This document shows, piece after piece, positions 15,870 through 23,261 of a stretch of DNA of 34,798 bases. The translations under genes and the position numbers were made by a program. The stretch's first letter is position 1, and every line of letters begins with the position of its first letter. The stretch comes from a virus, in the IMG/VR virus record IMGVR_UViG_3300046167_000154, positions 1-34,798 of that record; one strand, given 5' to 3'. The notes beneath the pieces were generated by a model that searched no databases, was not told the origin of the DNA, and saw only the letters and a program-made list of their open reading frames with translations.

Positions 15870-16643
15870 TTAAAGTAGCTTACCTATCAAAGCCATTACG
15901 TTAATTTCTTGTAGTGACAGTGGTGAGCCATCTATCTCTGACTCTAGACCTACCTGTACACTTGTTCCATATCCGGTGGTGTTGAGGCTACGCTGGTTTG
16001 TTAGCTGACCACCTGTAAATTCTACTGTTGTATACTCACTTTCACCGTAGAACCCAGTTATCTGCGTACCTACTGTAAACTCTGTTGTTGCGTATGTTGT
16101 ATCAAAATCATAAGCCCACTTCATAAATACAACTGAGTTATTTGCACCAACCAGTGTAGGCTTTAACTTCTTTAATATTTTAATTCTCGCACTATCACCA
16201 AATGTCAAGCTTGGGCTGTAGTACTTAAACCTGTAACCACTGCCGTTATCGCTGTAGCCTGTATACGTACTAATGCCGCTACTAGTACCGATGTGCAACG
16301 TACCGTCTTCTAGTCGTGTGTACGATGTAAACTTAGTTGACGGCCATCGAGTAACACGGTATGATCCATTCTCTAATGTACCTCGTACGTCAAAACAGTA
16401 CGTTACATCCTGACCTGTAAAGGTTAACAGGTAGAATCCTTCTTCTGGACTGTATACCGATCTAAAGAATTGTGTCTCATTCTGTAGCGCAGCAATAATA
16501 TCTTTTGTAATGTTACCAGATAAACTACTGATAGGCATTGACTTTTCTTGTATTGTTCTGCCAAAGCTCTTAAGACCCGTATGTGACAAAAACAATACGT
16601 CTGTTCCAGGTGTACTGCACAGTGTCCCTGTTGACGCAACCAA
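15870..16643 (-). CDS. Tail tubular protein B, C-terminal fragment (frameshifted)
   Basis: 257 residues. Beta-rich, with the typical segment TDVLFLSHTGLKSFGRTIQE seen in tail tubular B-like proteins of podoviruses, and strands such as YYLFT/YRFKYYSPSLTFGD. It would form the distal nozzle of the short tail. The formal start is an in-frame TTG without a plausible ribosome binding site. The protein continues upstream in other frames through 16644-16890, where several single-base insertions break it. It should be read together with the N-terminal fragment to 17397. Confidence 0.65.
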   Translation of the reverse strand: MVASTGTLCSTPGTDVLFLSHTGLKSFGRTIQEKSMPISSLSGNITKDIIAALQNETQFFRSVYSPEEGFYLLTFTGQDVTYCFDVRGTLENGSYRVTRWPSTKFTSYTRLEDGTLHIGTSSGISTYTGYSDNGSGYRFKYYSPSLTFGDSARIKILKKLKPTLVGANNSVVFMKWAYDFDTTYATTEFTVGTQITGFYGESEYTTVEFTGGQLTNQRSLNTTGYGTSVQVGLESEIDGSPLSLQEINVMALIGKLL

Positions 16644-16875
16644 TGCCTGCTACGGTGTCTGACAACGTCATAGAAGCAGGAGAAGTAGCGCCGTCGTACA
16701 CAATAATGCTGTGCTTACCAAAGATAATTAACAGACCGTTGTGTGCCGCTAAAGCTACAATCTCGTCATAACCATCAGGGCCAGACCTTTAGATACATCA
16801 ATGTTGCCGCTAGAGCCTCCCGACCATGCTGCTCCGTCTAACAAATCAGACCAGTAAATAGTAGACTTGTTAGTA

Positions 16876-17397
16876 CTAAAGTCTGCAGGTCCACAAACGA
16901 CCGTACGCTGCTAACACCTCATGGCCGTACATAGTACTAGCAACGCCTGTAGCATGAGGATGGCTTGACAGTGCTTCTACAGATCCTACATGGTTTGAGT
17001 AAATTAACGGCTCGTAACCACGTTGAAAGAAAAACAAGTGGTCATTAAAGTTTACAATTTTCCAGTCGTTAGCGCTGATTGTATAACTACCGGGAGTCTC
17101 GTCTACTAGTGTAGTTGTACCACTAATAATCTTGTTGTTACCAACAGAAAAAACTTTAGTGTTGCCTGCATCATCTCTATATTCTTTAATACTGTACAAA
17201 GAGTCAGTACCAAGAACGGTCTTATTTGTTGTTACGACAGTGTGGCCCTTACGTGCGGCAATACGTCCTCGCTTGTCGATTACAGCGTTGTCTGCAATCT
17301 CAGCAAAAGACGGATCCTGCGCTAACGGCGAATCCTCGGTGTTAACACCCTTAAAGGCCGGAGCTACAAGATTAATACTTTGCAGTTGTTGAGCCAT
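16876..17397 (-). CDS. Tail tubular protein B, N-terminal fragment
   Basis: I choose the ATG at 17397 (MAQQLQSINLVAPAFKGVN), preceded by AGGGCGG and beginning two bases before the stop of tail tubular A; the longer reading from 17445 lies inside that gene. The segment DSPLAQDPSFAEIADNAVID, then GRIAARKGHTVV, is typical of the N-terminus of this family. It ends prematurely at RLWTCRL. Dropping one base gives RLWTADFSTNKSTIYWSDLL, which is clearly the true continuation. Whole length would be about 510 residues, shorter than T7 gp12 (794). Confidence 0.75.
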   Translation of the reverse strand: MAQQLQSINLVAPAFKGVNTEDSPLAQDPSFAEIADNAVIDKRGRIAARKGHTVVTTNKTVLGTDSLYSIKEYRDDAGNTKVFSVGNNKIISGTTTLVDETPGSYTISANDWKIVNFNDHLFFFQRGYEPLIYSNHVGSVEALSSHPHATGVASTMYGHEVLAAYGRLWTCRL

Positions 17398-17398
17398 A

Positions 17399-18046
17399 TT
17401 AGACCGCCCTAAATACCATTTCTTCTGGATGTTTAGCCGCATCAATTGCTACGGCATCTGACAGGTACTGGTTAGCTATCGTAAAGTATTCGGCTGTAGA
17501 TGTACCGCCTGTTTCTCCTCGCTCACGGGCAAGCAGTGCTATTGCCAAATGAATAACAGGCGCTGAAGGAATAAGTAGTTTGTCAGTGTTAGCCGTTAGA
17601 TCGCCTTGTCGTTTAACGACATCAAACCGCAAGCTGTACACGCCATCTGGTGTAGGGCCAATTAAGAGTTGAGTATCGCCGTTGCTGTCTAGCCCGTTGT
17701 ACGTAAAGTATTTTGGAGCGCCTTCCACTGCGTTAGCAATGTATAGAGCATCATTAAACCAATCTTTGGTTTGGTATTCCATAAAGCAGTTCTGAGTGTC
17801 ATTCAGTACTGACATTACTTTTACATTGTCACCGGAGTTAGTTAGTGAGTAGGTATTGTCCGATGCCGCAGTAGTTACCGTGATAGTTTCACGTAACGCA
17901 GACCAATCAGCCGCTTGACTAACTAATGTTTTTGCATCGTTAATAAAGTCACCTACCATTTTAACGTAGGTAGTACTAGTAACAGACGAAGTTTCCTCTT
18001 CACGGAGTCTGCGTAGTACGCTGTTCATAAGGTTAAGATATGTCAT
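17399..18046 (-). CDS. Tail tubular protein A (head-tail adaptor)
   Basis: 215 residues, near the size of T7 gp11 (196). It begins MTYLNLMNSVLRRLREEETS, with a helical N-terminal part followed by a FINDAKTLVSQAADWSALRE helix, then beta-strands and a C-terminal helix. This arrangement is typical of the dodecameric adaptor that joins portal to tail nozzle. It lies directly before tail tubular B, as in other podoviruses, and overlaps the preceding gene by four bases (ATGA-type coupling). No frame breaks are seen. Confidence 0.8.
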   Translation of the reverse strand: MTYLNLMNSVLRRLREEETSSVTSTTYVKMVGDFINDAKTLVSQAADWSALRETITVTTAASDNTYSLTNSGDNVKVMSVLNDTQNCFMEYQTKDWFNDALYIANAVEGAPKYFTYNGLDSNGDTQLLIGPTPDGVYSLRFDVVKRQGDLTANTDKLLIPSAPVIHLAIALLARERGETGGTSTAEYFTIANQYLSDAVAIDAAKHPEEMVFRAV

Positions 18047-21000
18047 ACCAGCATTCCTGTTTGTCTACCAAGAAATTTATTTAGTTCGCCTAAAGCGTCT
18101 GTTTGTTTTTGTGGAGCAAGTGCTATAGGTGTTAACGGCTGGAACGGACTAAGACCTTGAAGGAACGGATCAAACTCTATAACTTCTGGTTTAGCAAGTT
18201 GAGCAGAAATTTGTTGTTGTTGCTGTCCAAGACCCATTAAGCCACCTAAAAGACCTGCTCCTAACCCTGCAACGCCTTCACCAAGACCTTCAAGACCGCG
18301 ACCAATACCGCTAATGTCTGATTGTATTCCGCCAATCTGAGTGCCTAGGTCTCCGATCTGCCCACCAATCTCACCGAATTGCTCTTCAGTGCTTTGCTGG
18401 AACGCTTGCTGTGCTTCTGCTTGGCTAATTTGACCGGACTGCAATGCTTCAATATCAACATTTACATCAGAAAATAAATCATTAACAGTGCCGCCAAACT
18501 CTTCAAACTGACGTTGAGTGCTTTCATTAAGGCGGGTTAGATCTCCACCAACAGCAATAACAGCTTGTTGAAGATTACGCCTCTCGTCGGTTGCTTGTTG
18601 CGCTTGACTTGCCGCATCTGCTTGGTACTGAGCAAAGGCTTCTGCCTGACTAATTTGGCCTGCCTGTAAACCTTCAATGTCTACGTTAACTCCGGCAAAT
18701 AATTGATTAACGTCCTCACCAAACTCATTAAATTGTTGGCGTGTCTGTGCGTCTAAACGATTAACGTCACCGCCCACTGCAATAAGAGCCTGTTGTAGAT
18801 CTCTACGCTCTTGCTCTGCGCTCTGTTGGCCTGCCGCAATTCCGGCAATAGATTGCTCTAGCTGGTTTTGAACGCTATTTATGTTAGTCCCAAGCTGGTT
18901 AAGCTGGCTGTTTAACGCGCCTTCTACAGTGGATAGTTGTCGTAGTGTATTGGCTTCTACGCCTGTAATCTGCGAGAGTAATCTAGCCTCAGCATCTGTT
19001 AGTTGACGAGCTTGGCCTTCGGCCTGTGCGGCCAACGCATTCTGAAGGCTGGCCTCTACGTCTCTAACTTCTCCGCGAACTCCTGCAATAGAAGACTCCA
19101 AATCTGTTTGGACTTGGTTAATATCTGTGCCAATGTTGTTTAATCGGTTGTTTAACGCACCTTCTACAGTAGACAATTGACGCAACACACCAGCTTCTAC
19201 ACCAGTCATTTGAGACAACAAACGCGCTTCGGCTTCAGTTAATTGTCTGGCTTGTCCCTCGGCTTGCGCCGCTAATGCTTCTTGCAATTGACGACGCTCA
19301 TCAGATGCTTGTTCTAGGCTTTGCGCTGTTTCTTCCTGCGTTGTTTGAATTTGAGACTGAAGATCGGCGCGAACCTGATTGATGTTTGTGCCAAGGTCAA
19401 ACAGTCCCGCCTCTAACCCAGCGTCAGACTCTGCCATTTCCTGAAGGATGTCAGCCTCAACACCAGTAAGCTGTTCAAGCAAACGAGCCTCAGAATCGTT
19501 AAGAGCCGTTGATTGACCTAAAGTTGCCGCCTCAAGCGCCTCGGTAAGGCTACGCTCTACCTCGCTAACTTCTCGCTGAACGCCAAGAATTGATGTGCCT
19601 AATTCAGTTGTGGCTGTTTCTAAGTCGGATCGAACGCCGCCAACAACTTCATTTACTTGCTCTTGGGTTACTGATGCAGGAAACTGAATGTTTCCAATAG
19701 CAGTGCTAACAATCTCTCTAACTTGGTCGGCGCTCATTTCTTCTGGAATATCTAAGCCACCAATAGCAGAGTTAACAATTTCTCTAACTTCTTCTGTAGA
19801 TGTTCCCGGCGGTATGTTGCTAATTGCTTGATTAACAATTCCTTGAACCTCTTCAGATGTAATCCCTTCAGGGAACTGAATGTTTGCAATAGCACTATCA
19901 ACAATTGAGCTTACATCTTCGTTTGTTATGCCTTGAGGAAACTCAATGTTTTCTATTGCGGAGTTAACAATTCCTGACACCTGCTCTTCTGTCATGCCCT
20001 CGGGGAACTCAATCCCACCAATAGCACTATTAACTATTTCTTGAACTTGCTCAGGAGAGGTTCCTGCTGGAATGTTACTAATTGCTATATTAACAATGCC
20101 TTCAACTTCTTCTGATGTAATGCCTTGAGGAAACTCAATGCTGGAAATAGCAGAGCTAACAATGCTATCAACATCTTCAGTTGTTAAACCTTGAGGTATT
20201 TGAATGCTAGAAACTGCATCATTAACAATAGTTTGAACATCATCAGGAGTTATACCCTCTGGAATCTGTATGTTACCAATAGCCTCATTGACTACGTTAC
20301 TAACTTGTTGCGGAGTCATGCCGGGAGGTATATTACTAATAGCATTATTAACAACAGACTCAACAATGCTCCTTACGGCTTCAGGATCTGCGTCTCTACC
20401 ATCTATTCCGTCTCTGCCATCTATGCCATCTCTACCATCTGTACCGTCAATGCCGTCACGTCCGTCTATCCCATCAACGCCATCCACCCCATCTCTTCCG
20501 TCAACACCGTCTATACCGTCAACACCATCACGACCTGGATCACCTTGCGGCCCTTCAACAGGCTGAGGAAAGTATTCAGAAAACATCTCTTCAGTAATAG
20601 TAGATTCAGCCTCAAGACCTGTTTCCTCTGCTGTTGTGTCAGCAAAAATATCTTCAACAGATTGAGCGTCAGCTTCTTCGCTTTGCTGTTGCTCCTCTAG
20701 CTCTGATACATAGTCACGAATCTGAACTTGAACATCTCCAAGAATTTCTGTTGTATCAGGCGTCTGCCAAGCGGCGTCCTCATTCTCACTTGTAAACTCA
20801 TTAAGGTTTTCTTGAATGTCTCTGTACTGGTTATATGCTTCAGTTGCACTGCCAGTTAAGTTCATAATGACATTTCCGCCTTGGTTAACAATGTCGGCAG
20901 ATTCTAATGCTCCAGTTAAAAGGTCTATCTGTTGTTGAGCGGCTTGATAAGCTTGCCCTCCGGGCTGTACCGTAGCTTGTATATCACGAAGACGTTTGAT

Positions 21001-21984
21001 TTGTTCTTGAGTAGAACCTTCAACATAACTACCTAAAAAATCTGAAAACTCATTTGTTATGCCTGCGGTAGCCGCCGCAATCAAAGCTTTTTCTAAATCA
21101 ATTTCTCCTGTTGCAATGCCTTGAGAAACTACCGAACCTAAACCAGCACCTACTGCCGCTGAGCCAACAGCGCCTAATGCACTAGACAAAGCACCGGAAG
21201 CCGCGCCTCCAGTTGCTACACCAGCCGCAATAGCAAGGCCAATTTTTACAAAATCACCAACTCCTGCACTGCTTTCATCTACTGTTTTTACATACGCAGA
21301 GCCATTCCATGAAAACTTGTCGCCAGAGTCACTGTATACAACAGGGTTAACACCGTATTTTTGTAGCAGTGCTTGGTTAGCTTCAGAGTTAATCCAGTTT
21401 TGATAAGCCGCCACCTGAGTTTGAGTTTGCATTCTTTCAAGTTGAGCTAGGTTTTGACCGGGATCGCTAGGGTCAATAGTAAGGTCAGCGTCACCCTCAA
21501 GAATCATCTCTTGATCTTCGGTAAAGCCAGCGTCAGCTTCTGACCAGTTGCCTGTATCGTAATCACCAGACTGAATTAACTGCTCACGTTCAGTCATGTA
21601 GGCAAGGTAGTTATCAAACGTGCCAAACATTTCACGTAGGCGGTTTACGTCGTCACTTTCAAAGTAGTCACGTAGTTCGTCTACGGTAACCTGTTGGACT
21701 TCTCCGGTTTGACCGTAGAGATAGTTTTGAAAGTCTCCATCGCCTTTTTCACGACCCTCAACAAACGTAAAGGTCTGAGGAGTTGTAGCAGTAGGAGGCT
21801 CGTCAGGAACAATGGGGGCTTGCTTTGTAGGCTCACCTTTTACTCCGCCAGTCAACATACCTTCGTTTTCGACAGGCTCAGACGTAATGCGTAAACCTTC
21901 TTCTGCTACGTCAGGATTCCTACGCATGAAGTCCGTGGCTTCACCAATGGTTGCAAACTCTTGTGTGCCTATATAATATGCCAT
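18043..21984 (-). CDS. Giant fibrous virion protein: collagen-like, 20/22-mer repeats, coiled coils
   Basis: 1313 residues. Regions in order: globular acidic N-terminus (1-240); Gly/Ala-rich hydrophobic segment (~255-320: GLAIAAGVATGGAASGALSS); helical stretch; 18 uninterrupted Gly-X-Y triplets (478-531, mostly GVD/GID/GRD); eleven V-x-x-I-V-N-x-A-I repeats (541-776); long coiled-coil repeats with blocks such as AAQAEGQARQL and GVNVDIEGLQAGQISQAEA, each present two or more times (780-1190); a Gly-rich stretch (GLGEGVAGLGAGLLGGLMGL); and a short C-terminal module (FLQGLSPFQPLTPIALAP). It is presumably a trimeric tail fibre or spike shaft, encoded between the holin and tail tubular A. The family is not recognised as a whole; attachment versus ejection role is open. 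Confidence 0.75.
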   Translation of the reverse strand: MAYYIGTQEFATIGEATDFMRRNPDVAEEGLRITSEPVENEGMLTGGVKGEPTKQAPIVPDEPPTATTPQTFTFVEGREKGDGDFQNYLYGQTGEVQQVTVDELRDYFESDDVNRLREMFGTFDNYLAYMTEREQLIQSGDYDTGNWSEADAGFTEDQEMILEGDADLTIDPSDPGQNLAQLERMQTQTQVAAYQNWINSEANQALLQKYGVNPVVYSDSGDKFSWNGSAYVKTVDESSAGVGDFVKIGLAIAAGVATGGAASGALSSALGAVGSAAVGAGLGSVVSQGIATGEIDLEKALIAAATAGITNEFSDFLGSYVEGSTQEQIKRLRDIQATVQPGGQAYQAAQQQIDLLTGALESADIVNQGGNVIMNLTGSATEAYNQYRDIQENLNEFTSENEDAAWQTPDTTEILGDVQVQIRDYVSELEEQQQSEEADAQSVEDIFADTTAEETGLEAESTITEEMFSEYFPQPVEGPQGDPGRDGVDGIDGVDGRDGVDGVDGIDGRDGIDGTDGRDGIDGRDGIDGRDADPEAVRSIVESVVNNAISNIPPGMTPQQVSNVVNEAIGNIQIPEGITPDDVQTIVNDAVSSIQIPQGLTTEDVDSIVSSAISSIEFPQGITSEEVEGIVNIAISNIPAGTSPEQVQEIVNSAIGGIEFPEGMTEEQVSGIVNSAIENIEFPQGITNEDVSSIVDSAIANIQFPEGITSEEVQGIVNQAISNIPPGTSTEEVREIVNSAIGGLDIPEEMSADQVREIVSTAIGNIQFPASVTQEQVNEVVGGVRSDLETATTELGTSILGVQREVSEVERSLTEALEAATLGQSTALNDSEARLLEQLTGVEADILQEMAESDAGLEAGLFDLGTNINQVRADLQSQIQTTQEETAQSLEQASDERRQLQEALAAQAEGQARQLTEAEARLLSQMTGVEAGVLRQLSTVEGALNNRLNNIGTDINQVQTDLESSIAGVRGEVRDVEASLQNALAAQAEGQARQLTDAEARLLSQITGVEANTLRQLSTVEGALNSQLNQLGTNINSVQNQLEQSIAGIAAGQQSAEQERRDLQQALIAVGGDVNRLDAQTRQQFNEFGEDVNQLFAGVNVDIEGLQAGQISQAEAFAQYQADAASQAQQATDERRNLQQAVIAVGGDLTRLNESTQRQFEEFGGTVNDLFSDVNVDIEALQSGQISQAEAQQAFQQSTEEQFGEIGGQIGDLGTQIGGIQSDISGIGRGLEGLGEGVAGLGAGLLGGLMGLGQQQQQISAQLAKPEVIEFDPFLQGLSPFQPLTPIALAPQKQTDALGELNKFLGRQTGMLV
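19657..20364 (-). repeat. Eleven in-frame 20/22-residue repeats with 4-unit super-period
   Basis: These encode residues 541-776 of the giant fibrous protein. Units have the frame V-x-x-I-V-N-x-A-I-x-x-I-(x-F/I)-P-x-G-x-T-x-E-x. Unit lengths run 20, 22, 22, 22, 20, 22, 22, 22, 20, 22, 22: the short form (NIPPG/NIPAG) recurs every fourth unit. The DNA copies have diverged at third positions, so the repeats are under protein-level constraint rather than recent duplications. Confidence 0.85.
20392..20553 (-). repeat. Collagen-like Gly-X-Y tract (18 triplets)
   Basis: 54 residues in perfect Gly-X-Y register, starting GPQGDPGRDGVDGIDG and ending GRDGIDGRD. The third position is almost always Asp and the second Val, Ile or Arg, a pattern found in phage collagen-like fibres that trimerise without hydroxyproline. 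It is encoded by degenerate 9-base units. Confidence 0.9.
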
Positions 21985-22383
21985 TTACTTTTCCCTTGAT
22001 ACGCCCTTGGTTTTTTCATAAGAACGCATAGCACCAAGACCAAGCATACCCATCAATACAGGCATCATAGTCTCTAGGTCAATGAGTGGTATAGTGACTT
22101 CAATAGCCAGCAAAGCTAAAACAAAGTTGGTAAACGGTATGACCATAAAGTTGCCCATCATACCCAGTACGCAACACCAGCCAACAGCAGGTCTCCAACC
22201 AGAGACAAACAAGGACTTGTGTGCTGCTTCTACCTTGTTAACCTCTAGTTGTGACTTAGCAAGCTCCTGAGCGTGTCTCTGAGCCATTGTAGCGACTTCA
22301 TGAGCTAACCTAGCCTTCTGGTCTTTGTCTTGTACAAACTTGTCCAGAAGCCCTGTAACGGGCCCTATGAGCGACTCAATCAT
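21985..22383 (-). CDS. Holin, 3-TM family (Holin_3TMs type)
   Basis: 132 residues. An N-terminal charged amphipathic region (residues 1-55) is followed by the family signature SGWRPAVGWCC and three hydrophobic segments: about 62-82, 84-98 (NFVLALLAIEVTI) and 105-120 (MMPVLMGMLGLGAM). A basic C-terminus (RSYEKTKGVSREK) ends the protein. It would permeabilise the inner membrane to release or activate the lysis enzyme. The start overlaps the preceding small membrane gene as ATGA, forming a lysis cassette with the two upstream membrane proteins. Confidence 0.8.
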   Translation of the reverse strand: MIESLIGPVTGLLDKFVQDKDQKARLAHEVATMAQRHAQELAKSQLEVNKVEAAHKSLFVSGWRPAVGWCCVLGMMGNFMVIPFTNFVLALLAIEVTIPLIDLETMMPVLMGMLGLGAMRSYEKTKGVSREK

Positions 22384-22577
22384 CTAGCAAACTCCAAGAT
22401 AGCAATAGCCATAGTCACGATAAGAGCAATAGAAGCAAAGCCACCTGTCATCATCTTCTCTAGTTTGTCAAAGCGTTGATTGTGTGCATCCAGTTGCATC
22501 TGAATCATTTCATAACGAATGCTACACTCACGCTCATGAGCTTCTAACCGACTTAATGCTTGCTCTAGATCTGACAT
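22380..22577 (-). CDS. Coiled-coil plus C-terminal membrane helix (XhlA-like)
   Basis: 65 residues. The first ~45 form a charged helix (LEQALSRLEAHERE; LDAHNQRFDKLEKMM), followed by one hydrophobic helix (GGFASIALIVTMAIAILEFA) at the very C-terminus. This resembles the XhlA type of lysis accessory proteins, but the match is by architecture only. It lies between the spanin-like protein and the holin and overlaps the holin by four bases. Confidence 0.65.
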   Translation of the reverse strand: MSDLEQALSRLEAHERECSIRYEMIQMQLDAHNQRFDKLEKMMTGGFASIALIVTMAIAILEFAR

Positions 22578-22579
22578 GA

Positions 22580-22948
22580 CTATTCCTTACCGCTCTGATG
22601 GTCCACAGTTATCTGTGCATTTAACTTACCTATTTCTACTTCTATCTTGTTTAGCTGCCTGCGTAACTCGTGTATCTCTACGTTGCGTTCTTCCAGAGCC
22701 ATAATCTTAGCGTTCTGTATAAGATCGTCTGGTAACGCACCACGTAGACCTAGAGGCCACTCACGAACAAACGCAGAGTTTTCCAGTATGTTCATGTTCT
22801 GTATTTCCTGACCGTGTTCAATAGAGATGATACGAGTGTCAAGAGTTACGTAAGCAGTAGTAGCCATAACGATGCCAGCACCAAGAGCAACTAAGTTCCT
22901 TAGTGGTATAGCTACTCTGGTGTTGTCATCAATCTCAGGCATTACCAA
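22580..22948 (-). CDS. Membrane protein with coiled coil, possible i-spanin-like
   Basis: 122 residues. An N-terminal cytoplasmic segment is followed by one membrane helix at about 17-38 (NLVALGAGIVMATTAYVTL), and a periplasmic part ending in a long coiled coil (MALEERNVEIHELRRQLNKI, then EVEIGKLNAQI). This is the layout of an inner-membrane spanin, though no outer-membrane partner gene (lipobox) is evident nearby. It sits in the putative lysis cassette and overlaps the upstream gene by seven bases. Confidence 0.55.
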   Translation of the reverse strand: MVMPEIDDNTRVAIPLRNLVALGAGIVMATTAYVTLDTRIISIEHGQEIQNMNILENSAFVREWPLGLRGALPDDLIQNAKIMALEERNVEIHELRRQLNKIEVEIGKLNAQITVDHQSGKE

Positions 22949-23247
22949 GGCATACCATCAGCAGACACAGGGTTCTTCTGTGCTTCGATGTTGGCTGTCA
23001 GTGCCGCCTCAGTAGCGTCTTGGTCTACTGACTCGTGTACCCATGCCAGTACAGCAGACTCAGTAAGGTCATCGTAAGCTACAAAGCCGTCAGCATCAGC
23101 GTCAGGTGTAAAGCCTACAGTGCCGTAAGAGGATGCAGTGAATGTGTCGTCACCAACAGTTTCAGATTCAGTAACACGCCAGTGTGCAACGGTTACACCG
23201 CCGTCTGCCACGTTACGCTCAAGGTTTGCGATAGTCCATGTAGCCAT
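22942..23247 (-). CDS. Small tail-associated protein of phage family, 101 residues
   Basis: Opens MATWTIANLERNVADGGVTV and contains WRVTES and TASSYGTVGFTPD segments, with an acidic middle and a helical C-terminus. Proteins with this 'W-T-I-x-x-L-E-R' start follow tail-fibre genes in many marine phages. They are thought to be structural or chaperone-like, but the role is not established. It lies directly after the fibre gene, with a GGAG ribosome binding site nine bases before the ATG. Confidence 0.65.
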   Translation of the reverse strand: MATWTIANLERNVADGGVTVAHWRVTESETVGDDTFTASSYGTVGFTPDADADGFVAYDDLTESAVLAWVHESVDQDATEAALTANIEAQKNPVSADGMPW

Positions 23248-23261
23248 TAGGCTTCTCCTAG

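Noticed and set aside
19657-20364. CRISPR array
   Set aside because: Period 60/66 bases with in-frame protein repeats and diverged third positions; no direct repeat/spacer structure.
20191-20700. Plus-strand open frames of 98 and 169 residues (Pro/Ser repeats)
   Set aside because: Shadows of the collagen-like and 20/22-mer repeats on the opposite strand; repeats keep antisense frames open.
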